Below are positions 6,148 through 12,729 of a DNA stretch of 12,765 nucleotides, piece by piece. The position numbers and the translations under genes are program-made. The notes below the pieces were generated by a model, which was not told the origin of the DNA, did no database searches, and saw nothing but the letters and a program-made list of their open reading frames with translations. The number at the start of each line of letters is the position of its first letter. Within the stretch, counting starts at the first letter, position 1. The DNA is taken from the NCBI GenBank assembly GCA_021162325.1, contig JAGGYV010000068.1:1-12765 (forward strand), given 5' to 3'. The stretch is from Desulfobacteraceae bacterium (lineage in GTDB: Bacteria > Desulfobacterota > Desulfobacteria > Desulfobacterales > Desulfosalsimonadaceae).

Positions 6148-7323
6148 ATGCGGAATCTAACCATCTTAGGGGCAACCGGTTCTATTGGGAAAAATACCCT
6201 CACTGTTGTGGACCAATTCCCGGATCAGTTTTGTGTTAAATCCCTGACTGCAAGAAATAATATCACCTTGCTGGCGGAACAGATACAGCAGTTTTCACCT
6301 GAACTGGCGGTTGTTTACAGTGAATCGGATGCGGTCGCGTTGAAAAAACTTCTTATGCCTGGTAACCGAACGGAGATCATGTTCGGTGAAGACGGATACC
6401 GATCGGCTGCCGTGCATCCGGATGTGGATACGGTGGTTTCTGCGATTGTCGGTGCCGCCGGTCTGCTGCCTACTTTGTCTGCGATTGCCGCTGGCAAACA
6501 TATCGCGCTGGCAAATAAGGAAACGCTGGTCATGGCCGGTGACATTGTGATGCAGCGGGCCAAAGAAAAAAATGTTTCCATCCTTCCGGTTGACAGTGAG
6601 CACAGCGCCATTTTTCAATGCCTTTCCGGAAACCGGAAAAAAGATTTACAAAAAATACTGCTGACCGCATCCGGCGGTCCGTTTCGAAATCTGCCGGTTG
6701 ATCAGTTTGAATCCATTACGCCTGAAAAAGCCCTGGCACATCCCACCTGGGAAATGGGGGATAAAATCAGTATTGATTCTGCCACGCTGATGAACAAAGG
6801 ACTTGAGGTGATTGAGGCGAAACATTTGTTTGATGTGTCCCATCAAAAGATTGAAGTGGTGATTCACCCCCAGAGTATCATTCATTCGATGGTTGCATAT
6901 ATTGATGGTTCCGTGATGGCTCAGTTGGGAACCCCGGACATGAGAGGGGCTATTTCCTATGCCTTGTCCTGTCCGGAACGTCTGCCCCTGAATCTGCCGG
7001 TGCCGGATTTTGCCGGAATCGGGGCATTGACTTTTGAACCACCGGACATGAAAAAATTTCCCTGTCTGGCCCTTGCGTTTTCTGCCTGTGAAGCCGGCGG
7101 AACCCTGCCATGCGTTTTGAATGCAGCCAATGAAGTGGCGGTGGATGCTTTTTTAAATAAACGCATTGGTTTTATTCAAATACCTGATGTGATTAATCAT
7201 ACAATGAAAAAACATCATACGATAACTGCCCCGGAAATTGATGATATATTGCTGGCTGATCAATGGGCCAGGCAAACAGCGGCGCAATGGATTGTTCTTT
7301 CAGAAGATAAGGGGAGCGTATGA
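6148..7323 (+). CDS. dxr: 1-deoxy-D-xylulose 5-phosphate reductoisomerase
   Basis: Dxr (IspC) catalyses the first committed step of the MEP isoprenoid pathway, converting DXP to MEP with NADPH and a divalent metal. It supplies the precursors that UppS uses, which may explain their proximity. From the ATG at 6148 it has 391 residues (E. coli 398). Visible are the NADPH motif GATGSIG (8-14), ALANKETLVMAG (120-131), the metal ligands D149 and E151 in PVDSEHSA, substrate residues S175 and H198, and NKGLEVIEAKHLF with E220 as third metal ligand. The frame is open from an ATG at 6127 inside cdsA, but MRNLTILGATGSIG is the proper Rossmann beginning. Its stop overlaps the rseP start (ATGA). Confidence 0.97.
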   Translation: MRNLTILGATGSIGKNTLTVVDQFPDQFCVKSLTARNNITLLAEQIQQFSPELAVVYSESDAVALKKLLMPGNRTEIMFGEDGYRSAAVHPDVDTVVSAIVGAAGLLPTLSAIAAGKHIALANKETLVMAGDIVMQRAKEKNVSILPVDSEHSAIFQCLSGNRKKDLQKILLTASGGPFRNLPVDQFESITPEKALAHPTWEMGDKISIDSATLMNKGLEVIEAKHLFDVSHQKIEVVIHPQSIIHSMVAYIDGSVMAQLGTPDMRGAISYALSCPERLPLNLPVPDFAGIGALTFEPPDMKKFPCLALAFSACEAGGTLPCVLNAANEVAVDAFLNKRIGFIQIPDVINHTMKKHHTITAPEIDDILLADQWARQTAAQWIVLSEDKGSV

Positions 7324-8384
7324 GCTTTGTAATCGGTTTTGTCGTCGTACTCGGCGTTTTGATATTTTTTCATGAACTCGGTCATTTTGTTGTTGCCAAA
7401 GTGTTTGGTGTGGGAGTTGAAAAATTTTCACTGGGATTTGGTCCGAAAATACTGGCTAAAACCGTCGGGGAAACGGAATATCGGCTGTCAGCCATACCCC
7501 TTGGCGGATACGTGAAGATGGTCGGAGAGCAGCCGGATGAAGAACTGGATCCGGCGGATATTCCGTTTTCATTCACCCATAAACCGGTGTTTCAGCGAAT
7601 ACTCATTGTGGCGGCCGGCCCGTTTTTTAACTTTTTTCTGGCGATTATTATTTTTTTCGGTATTTTCTGGTTTGTCGGAATGATGATGCTTGAACCGGTG
7701 ATCGGGGAAGTCAGTACCGGATCTCCTGCTGCTTTGGCCGGTATTGTTAACGGTGATAAAGTTATATCAATTAATGGCTTACCCATTGGCAACTGGACTG
7801 AAATGGCGGAGAAGATTATGGACAGCGGTGGATCGCCATTGGACTTTACATTATTAAGAGACAGCCGGAACATCAATCTTTCCGTAACGCCGGCCGATGA
7901 TGTCATGGAAAATATTTTTGGTGAAAAGCAGCACCGGTATATAATCGGGGTCAGTTCAACCGGGGAAGTTATTACCCGTCGCATGGGACCGGCTGACGCC
8001 TTTGTTGAAAGCCTGAACCGGACTTATATCATCTGCAAGTTGACCATCCTCAGTGTCGTCAAGGTTTTTCAGGGAACTATACCGGCTAAAACAATCGGCG
8101 GTCCGATTTTGATTGCCCAGATGGCCGGTGAACAGGTTCAGCAGGGAATGGTGAATCTGTTTGCGTTTATCGCGTTGATCAGCGTGAACTTAGGGATTTT
8201 GAATTTATTGCCGATTCCGGTATTAGATGGCGGTCATATTCTTTTTTTCTGCATTGAAGCGATTATCCGACGGCCGGTAAGTATTAAAACAAGGGAAATA
8301 GCTCAGCAGGTGGGCATTTTTTTGTTGATGATGCTGATGGTTTTTGTTTTTTATAATGATATAATGCGGTTTTTTGAGAAATAA
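7320..8384 (+). CDS. rseP: Site-2 intramembrane zinc metalloprotease RseP
   Basis: RseP cleaves membrane-anchored proteins within the bilayer, classically the anti-sigma factor RseA after a first cut by DegS, and also remnant signal peptides. The 354-residue product has the zinc motif HELGH (H18, E19, H22) in the first membrane helix, one PDZ domain (about 120-185, EPVIGEVSTGSPAALAGIVNGD), and the second active-site motif LLPIPVLDGGH with D303 in a later membrane helix. E. coli RseP is about 450 residues with two PDZ domains; a single PDZ with this length is common outside gammaproteobacteria. The start overlaps the dxr stop as ATGA, so translation is coupled. No rseA-like target is visible here. 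The gene ends the cluster. Confidence 0.96.
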   Translation: MSFVIGFVVVLGVLIFFHELGHFVVAKVFGVGVEKFSLGFGPKILAKTVGETEYRLSAIPLGGYVKMVGEQPDEELDPADIPFSFTHKPVFQRILIVAAGPFFNFFLAIIIFFGIFWFVGMMMLEPVIGEVSTGSPAALAGIVNGDKVISINGLPIGNWTEMAEKIMDSGGSPLDFTLLRDSRNINLSVTPADDVMENIFGEKQHRYIIGVSSTGEVITRRMGPADAFVESLNRTYIICKLTILSVVKVFQGTIPAKTIGGPILIAQMAGEQVQQGMVNLFAFIALISVNLGILNLLPIPVLDGGHILFFCIEAIIRRPVSIKTREIAQQVGIFLLMMLMVFVFYNDIMRFFEK

Positions 8385-8507
8385 ATTGGAAGGCTTCGGC
8401 AAAAGCCCAACTTCGATTTTAGCTTTGGGTTGCGCTACGCCCTTTGTCACTCAGCGTACAAAAAGTACGCATCGTTCCTCAGGGCTTGCGCGCCTCGCCA
8501 ATTTTAT
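8381..8507. repeat. Palindromic intergenic element after rseP
   Basis: ATAAATTGG (8381-8389) pairs with CCAATTTTAT (8498-8507) and brackets an imperfect palindrome. Inside, GCGTAC-AAAAA-GTACGC (8454-8470) is a perfect 6-bp stem, and flanking GC-rich arms (GGGTTGCGCTACGCCC against AGGGCTTGCGCGCC) partly pair. There is no T run directly after, so it is not a convincing terminator. It begins at the rseP stop codon. Similar GC-rich palindromes are typical REP-like intergenic sequences; only one copy is in this window. Confidence 0.55.
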
Positions 8508-8517
8508 ATGAATGGTG

Positions 8518-8535
8518 AGACTTTTGTCAAAGTCT
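8518..8535. repeat. Perfect 7-bp-stem hairpin
   Basis: AGACTTT-TGTC-AAAGTCT is a perfect inverted repeat with a 4-nt loop, lying downstream of the rseP palindromic element. It has no T run. It may be the edge of another repeat or a protein-binding site; nothing in the sequence decides. Confidence 0.45.
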
Positions 8536-8571
8536 TCATGGATTAGCAAAAAATATTTTTGGCTTCAGGTA

Positions 8572-8580
8572 TGGTATAAA
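8572..8580 (+). promoter_or_regulatory. Candidate extended -10 promoter upstream of purL
   Basis: TGGTATAAA at 8572-8580 matches the extended -10 pattern (TGN plus TATAAA). No good -35 is seen 16-18 bp upstream. If used, it would give a leader of about 280 nt carrying the second copy of the dispersed repeat. Just downstream, CCTTATACCT occurs twice (about 8602 and 8623) as a short direct repeat. Tentative. Confidence 0.25.
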
Positions 8581-8632
8581 ACTGAATAGGTAGGATTTCA
8601 GCCTTATACCTTCAGACTTCAACCTTATACCT

Positions 8633-8858
8633 AACCCGGATAAACCGGAAAAGTTAAAAGTGAACTAAAGTTTGAAGTGAGTCACGCCGAGGCGTGATTA
8701 TGGTTAATGCCTTCGGCTTTTTCAATTTTGATGTTAAAAATGATCGCGCGTTTAGCGCAGTCCACAACTTTAGGCAATTTAGATCACTTTAGTCACTTCA
8801 CACTTTTTGAGTTTTTAAAAAAGTTTGCCCAAAAAACGCAAAAATTAGAGATAAGAAA
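8633..8858. repeat. Dispersed intergenic repeat, copy 2 (rseP to purL)
   Basis: Second copy of the 3709-3924 sequence, same orientation. It carries the stretch that encodes the pyrH tail at copy 1 (AACCCGGATAAACCGG onward) although no kinase gene precedes it here. Where copy 1 has CTAAAG (3758-3763), this copy has the perfect hairpin TCACGCC-GA-GGCGTGA (8682-8697). The inner GCGC stem and the CTTTAG-containing right arm are kept with a few substitutions. It ends 8 bp before the purL ATG. The last shared bases, GAGATAAGAAA, are the only purine-rich stretch near that start. Confidence 0.9.
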
Positions 8859-8866
8859 CTAAAAAT

Positions 8867-11860
8867 ATGCCACATAGACTTGAAATTACATTAAAACCGG
8901 ACCTTTTTGATGCAGAAGGCCAGGGCATCTGCAATAAAGCAGCGTCCTATTTTGATATTAAGATTGACGATATCCGTACGGTGCATGTCATCACTATGGA
9001 TGTGGACCTTTCCGCAGATCAGCTGCAGACGGTCCGAACGGAAATTTTTACCAACCCGGTAACCCAAATCTCCGCCTATGATCCGCTGCCGCAGGATTTT
9101 GACTGGTGCGTATGGGTCGGTTATCGTCCGGGCGTAAAGGATAATCCCGGGAGTACAGCTGTTGAGGCGATTGAGGATGTTTTAAATATCCGGCTGGCAC
9201 CGGGTGAAGATGTTTACACCTCCCGGCGGTTTTGCCTGAAGGGTGATTTGACCCGTTTGGATGTGGAACTGGTGGCCGGTGAACTGCTGGCAAATGATAT
9301 CATTCAGCAGGTACGCGTTTTTTCACAAGCGGAATGGCATCCGGCAGTCGGCATCGGCTCTATTATACCTAAGGTCAAACTGGATCATACCCCTACGGTC
9401 GCGGCTATTCCCATGGACAGCGATGCGGCACTTATGCAGGTCAGTGATGAGCGGAGCCTGGCGTTAAATGAAAATGATGTGCCGGTTATCCGTTCATATT
9501 TCCGGAATCCTGAGGTCCAGTCCCAGAGATGTCAGGTCGGTTTGTCTGAACCCACAGATGTGGAACTGGAATATATTTCCCAGGCCAGAAGTGACCATTG
9601 CAATCACAATACGTTTCGCGGCGTGTTTACCTATACGGATGTTGAAACCGGAAAAACTGAGACGGTAGACAATCTTTTTAAATCCTATATTGAAGCCCCG
9701 ACACTGTTACTTAAGGAAAAGAAAGACTGGGTGATATCGGTATTATGGGATAATGCCGGCGTTGGCCGGTTTGATGAAAATAATTATTATGTGATTACCG
9801 GCGAGACCCATAACTCCCCATCCAACATGGAAGCCTATGGCGGCGCCATTACCGGTATCGTTGGTGTTTACCGGGATCCTTTGGGTACCGGTCTGGGGTC
9901 GAAGCTGATTATGGGCAGTTACGGTTTCTGTGTGGGAGATCGGGAGTACAGCGGTGACCTGAAGCCGAAATTGCATCCCCGTCGTCTGCTGGATGGCGTG
10001 ATTGAAGGCGTTCGGGACGGGGGCAATAAAAGCGGTATTCCAACCGGGTTTGGCCAGGTCACCTTTCATCCGGGATATATGGGCAAATGTCTGGTTTTTG
10101 TTACTGCGTTGGGGATTATGCCGGCTTTGGCTGCGGGGAAGCCGTCTGAGCTGAAAACAACATCGCCCGGTGAACTGATTGTTATGTGCGGCGGCCGGGT
10201 CGGCAAAGATGGCATTCATGGGGTCACGGCGTCTTCGGAAACATTTTCTGCGCATACGCCGGCCGGCCATGTTCAGATCGGTGACCCGTATACCCAGAAA
10301 AAAATGCATGATTTTATTATAGAAGCTCGTGATGAAGGACTGATTCCCCATATTACGGACAACGGGGGCGGCGGGTTGTCGTCTTCCATTGGTGAATCTG
10401 CCATGCTGTCCAACGGATGCGCGGTTTATCTTGAAAAAGTGCCGTTAAAATATGACGGTCTGGATCAATGGGAAATATGGATATCCGAATCCCAGGAACG
10501 CATGACGGTGTCCGTGAAACCGGAAAGCATTGACCGGTTCATGGCGCTTTCCGTCAAGCATGCGGTGGAAAGTACGGTCATCGGCAAGTATACGGATTCC
10601 GGAAAGCTCCATATTACTTACAACGGAGAGACCTGTGCCTATGTCAATATGGATCTGCTCAAATCCGGTTTCCCGCAATGGCAATTTGAAGCCGAATGGG
10701 TCCCGCCGGAACTGCGGGGACTTTATGAACCGGTTATTTCTGAACCGAAATATTTTAACAATGTACTTTTTGATTTACTTGCGCGGCCGAATATATGTTC
10801 AAAAGAGTGGATTACCCGGCAGTATGATCATGAAGTCCAGGGCGGCAGTGTGATTAAACCGCTGGTGGGAAAAGACCGGGATGTTTACAGCGATGCAACG
10901 GTGATTCGACCCGTGCTTTCATCCGCTAAGGGACTTGTTTTTTCCCAGGCGATTTTACCCATGTATTCTGAGATTGATGCGTATCATATGACCACCTGTA
11001 CCATTGACGAAGCGGTTCGACGGCTGGTGGCGGTGGGGGGTGATCCTGATCATATTGGCGGCGTGGATAATTTTTGCTGGCCAAATATTGCCTATGATGC
11101 AGATAAAAATCCGGATGGTAAATTCAAAGCGGCTCAGCTGGTCCGATCCTGCCGGGCCCTTTATGATATGTGCATGGCCTATGAAATCCCGTTGCTGTCC
11201 GGAAAAGACAGTATGTATGTGGATGGTCATCTGCCGGGTAAATATGGTGAATCCCACAAAGTTTCCGCTTTGGAAACCATGCAGTTTTCCACCGTGGGTG
11301 TGGTCGAAAATATTGAAACGTGTGTGACCATGGATGTGAAAAGCGCCGGAGATCGGGTGTACATCCTGGGCGAAACCCGAAATGAATTGGGCGGGTCGGA
11401 GTATTATGATCTGTTCGGCTATATTGGAAAAAATGTTCCGCAGGTGTTTACCCAAAAGTTTATCTCCACATATAATGTTTTGTTTTCAGCAATTAATGCA
11501 GGACTGGTGGCATCAAGTCATGGCATTTATCGCGGGGGAATCGGCATCCACCTGGCCATGATCGCCATGGGCGGTAACCTGGGGCTTGATATTGATCTTG
11601 CCGCTGTTCCCACAGACAGTGTATTACGAAATGATACGCTATTGTTTTCAGAATCTTCCGGCCGTTTTCTGGTAACGGTTGCGCCGCAATTTCAGGATGA
11701 ATTTGAAAAGATCTGCGTGGATGTTCCCTGCGCCTGTATCGGCACCGTCAGTGCGTCACCTGAATTTGCCATCAAAGACGCCCGCAATAATCAATTGATT
11801 TCAGTTGCGGTGGCGGATTTAAAAGCTGCGTGGAAAAAGCCGTTTGGTGGGTTGATGTGA
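8867..11860 (+). CDS. purL: Phosphoribosylformylglycinamidine synthase, synthetase subunit (PurL, ~1000-residue type)
   Basis: FGAM synthase makes FGAM from FGAR, ATP and glutamine-derived ammonia in de novo purine synthesis. The 997-residue product is intermediate between small PurL (about 740) and single-chain PurL (about 1300). It has a PurS-like N-terminal region (about 1-165), a linker/first AIRS-like half with SQARSDHCNHNTF (H244) and ETHNSPSNMEAYGGAITG (313 onward), DNGGGGLSSSIGESAM (about 496), and a second half with GGVDNFCWPN, LLSGKDSMY (about 777-785) and GGIGIHLAMIAMGGN. It ends at about 997 without the C-terminal glutaminase domain, so a separate PurQ is required; one appears to begin at 12730. 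The serine in ETHNSPS stands where many PurL enzymes have histidine (HNHP). The start ATG has only a weak ribosome binding site from the upstream repeat. No frameshift is seen. Confidence 0.93.
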   Translation: MPHRLEITLKPDLFDAEGQGICNKAASYFDIKIDDIRTVHVITMDVDLSADQLQTVRTEIFTNPVTQISAYDPLPQDFDWCVWVGYRPGVKDNPGSTAVEAIEDVLNIRLAPGEDVYTSRRFCLKGDLTRLDVELVAGELLANDIIQQVRVFSQAEWHPAVGIGSIIPKVKLDHTPTVAAIPMDSDAALMQVSDERSLALNENDVPVIRSYFRNPEVQSQRCQVGLSEPTDVELEYISQARSDHCNHNTFRGVFTYTDVETGKTETVDNLFKSYIEAPTLLLKEKKDWVISVLWDNAGVGRFDENNYYVITGETHNSPSNMEAYGGAITGIVGVYRDPLGTGLGSKLIMGSYGFCVGDREYSGDLKPKLHPRRLLDGVIEGVRDGGNKSGIPTGFGQVTFHPGYMGKCLVFVTALGIMPALAAGKPSELKTTSPGELIVMCGGRVGKDGIHGVTASSETFSAHTPAGHVQIGDPYTQKKMHDFIIEARDEGLIPHITDNGGGGLSSSIGESAMLSNGCAVYLEKVPLKYDGLDQWEIWISESQERMTVSVKPESIDRFMALSVKHAVESTVIGKYTDSGKLHITYNGETCAYVNMDLLKSGFPQWQFEAEWVPPELRGLYEPVISEPKYFNNVLFDLLARPNICSKEWITRQYDHEVQGGSVIKPLVGKDRDVYSDATVIRPVLSSAKGLVFSQAILPMYSEIDAYHMTTCTIDEAVRRLVAVGGDPDHIGGVDNFCWPNIAYDADKNPDGKFKAAQLVRSCRALYDMCMAYEIPLLSGKDSMYVDGHLPGKYGESHKVSALETMQFSTVGVVENIETCVTMDVKSAGDRVYILGETRNELGGSEYYDLFGYIGKNVPQVFTQKFISTYNVLFSAINAGLVASSHGIYRGGIGIHLAMIAMGGNLGLDIDLAAVPTDSVLRNDTLLFSESSGRFLVTVAPQFQDEFEKICVDVPCACIGTVSASPEFAIKDARNNQLISVAVADLKAAWKKPFGGLM

Positions 11861-11879
11861 AGTTTTTGTTAGTTTATAG

Positions 11880-11970
11880 AAAAAAATCTCGCGCAGTGGC
11901 GCAGAGTTTTAAGAAATGTTTTTCTTTGCGTCTTAGCGCCTCTGCGGGAGAAACTGTTTTGGAATACTAA
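11880..11970. repeat. ~90-bp palindromic repeat, solo copy D1
   Basis: Begins with an A run and ATCTCGCGCAG, then GGCGCAGAG, the central GTTTTAAGAAATGTTTTTC, and the returning arm GCGCCTCTGCGGGAGAAA, ending TTTTGGAATACTAAA. The arms are inverted repeats of one another, so it folds as a GC-rich stem with an AT-rich loop. Close copies lie at 12437 and 12530. It starts 20 bp after the purL stop and could form a hairpin in the purL transcript. Confidence 0.9.
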
Positions 11971-12435
11971 AAGAAACATCTTGCGCAAAGGCGGAGGGAA
12001 TGACTGAAAATGAGATCGGGACAATTGTAATAGCGTCCGCCATTGCCATTCATCGCGAACTGGGGCCGGGGCTTCTTGAGACTGTGTATGAGATTGTTCT
12101 CGCCAGAGAACTTAAAGATAGGGGGCTGACGGTCGACCGCCAGGTTCCTGTGCCGATCCAGTACAAGGACATCCGGTTTGATGTAGCCTTCCGGGCAGAT
12201 ATCATCGTCGCTGGCAAGGTCATCCTGGAATTGAAGTCGGTTGAGCGGGTGACGGCGGCGCACAAGAAGCAAGTGCAGACATATCTGCGGTTGACCGGAT
12301 GCAAACTCGGATATCTGCTGAATTTTGGTGGGGCATTGATGAGGTCCGGGATCACCCGTTGCGTTAATGGTCTCGAAGAATAAATTTTTCTGTGTCATCG
12401 TGTCTCTATAGGAGAAAAATATTAGGAATGATAAA
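11968..12435 (+). mobile_element. Candidate gene-carrying form of the palindromic repeat (half-repeats flanking a GxxExxY gene)
   Basis: The bases before the small gene (11968-11999, AAAAGAAACATCTTGCGC then AAAGGCGGAGG) resemble the left arm of the solo repeats. The bases after it (12385-12435, TTTTTCTGTGTCATCGTG then TCTCTATAGGAG and AAAAATATTAGGAATGATAAA) align along their length with the right arm of the solo repeats, with mainly C-to-T differences. The gene thus sits where the solo copies have only a short central loop. Whether the unit moves, and by what means, is not shown by the sequence; no transposase is present. Confidence 0.5.
12000..12383 (+). CDS. GxxExxY family protein (PD-(D/E)XK nuclease-like)
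   Basis: The 127-residue product matches the GxxExxY family. AIAIHRELGPGLLETVYE holds the naming motif (G24, E27, Y30). A PD-(D/E)XK-like core follows: D67 in FRADIIV, E77 and K79 in ILELKSVE, then Q91 and Y95 in KKQVQTYLRLTG. Length and ending (LLNFGGALMRSGITRCV) are normal for the family, so the gene looks intact. The biological role of the family is not established to my knowledge; nuclease-type activity is an inference from the fold motifs. The ATG at 12000 follows GGAGGG by only one base, unusually close, but upstream there is no other in-frame ATG. It lies between purL and the probable purQ and inside an array of palindromic repeats, so it is probably an accessory insertion unrelated to purine synthesis. 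Confidence 0.88.
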   Translation: MTENEIGTIVIASAIAIHRELGPGLLETVYEIVLARELKDRGLTVDRQVPVPIQYKDIRFDVAFRADIIVAGKVILELKSVERVTAAHKKQVQTYLRLTGCKLGYLLNFGGALMRSGITRCVNGLEE

Positions 12436-12436
12436 T

Positions 12437-12527
12437 AAAAAAATCTCGCGCAGAGACGCAATGTTTTAAGAAATGTTTTTCTCTGCGTCTCGGCGCCTCT
12501 GCGGGAGATAATGTTTTGGAATATTAA
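12437..12527. repeat. ~90-bp palindromic repeat, solo copy D2
   Basis: Same unit as D1 and D3: A run, ATCTCGCGCAGAGACGCA, the AT-rich centre GTTTTAAGAAATGTTTTTC, then CTCTGCGTCTCGGCGCC and TCTGCGGGAGATAATG. It lacks the AAGGCGCAGAG segment present in the left arm of D3, a 9-11 bp internal deletion. It follows the right half-repeat of the GxxExxY unit almost directly. Confidence 0.9.
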
Positions 12528-12529
12528 AG

Positions 12530-12621
12530 AAAAAAAATCTCGCGCGGAGACGCAAAGGCGCAGAGTTTTAAGAAATGTTTTTCTCTGCGTCACAGCGCCT
12601 CTGCGGGAGAAAATGTTTTGG
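12530..12621. repeat. ~90-bp palindromic repeat, solo copy D3
   Basis: The fullest copy: left arm CGCGCGGAGACGCAAAGGCG then CAGAG, centre GTTTTAAGAAATGTTTTTC, right arm CTCTGCGTCACAGCGCC then TCTGCGGGAG, ending AAAATGTTTTGGA. It abuts D2, separated by two bases, so the units are in head-to-tail tandem. No more copies follow; the sequence then turns AT-rich. Confidence 0.9.
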
Positions 12622-12648
12622 ACTCTCAATCGGGCGATCGCTATAAAT

Positions 12649-12654
12649 TATAAT
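12649..12654 (+). promoter_or_regulatory. Perfect TATAAT -10-like hexamer upstream of the probable purQ
   Basis: TATAAT lies in an AT-rich pocket (12640-12660) between the palindromic repeats and the 9-bp repeats, about 75 bp before the final gene. No good -35 is seen at the right distance. Because the purL-purQ link is broken by repeats, a local promoter would make sense, but an AT-rich stretch can give this by chance. Confidence 0.25.
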
Positions 12655-12664
12655 TTAACTTTTT

Positions 12665-12720
12665 CTCTGTGACCTCTGTGGTCTCTGTGGTGAATCATTA
12701 ATCTGTGATCTTTGTGGTGA
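12665..12720 (+). repeat. 9-bp tandem repeat (CTCTGTGRY) before the probable purQ
   Basis: CTCTGTGAC (12665-12673), CTCTGTGGT (12674-12682) and CTCTGTGGT (12683-12691) are in tandem, followed by GAAT and a diverged second block ATCTGTGATCTTTGTGGTGA to 12720. The units resemble the CTCTGCG arms of the 90-bp repeats with C-to-T changes, so the two may be related. The closing GGTGAG (12716-12721) is the best ribosome binding site for the ATG at 12730. Confidence 0.7.
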
Positions 12721-12729
12721 GTAAATAAA

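Noticed and set aside
9743..10351. 202-codon antisense open frame within purL
   Set aside because: It is a shadow of a strongly conserved coding sequence, with no recognisable domain and no ribosome binding site that would outweigh purL.
11880..12621. CRISPR array
   Set aside because: The repeated units are long (about 90 bp), internally palindromic and nearly abutting, with no uniform unique spacers and no cas genes.
11967..12629. 220-codon antisense open frame across the palindromic repeats and the GxxExxY gene
   Set aside because: It is built from translated repeat (recurrent RRGAETQRKTFLKTLRLC-type peptides) plus the reverse strand of a well-supported gene. It is a known kind of spurious frame from these repeats.
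12634..12641. GCGATCGC octamer (HIP1-like)
   Set aside because: It is a single copy of an 8-bp palindrome. HIP1 is meaningful only when highly repeated, and the rest of the window is not cyanobacterial in character.
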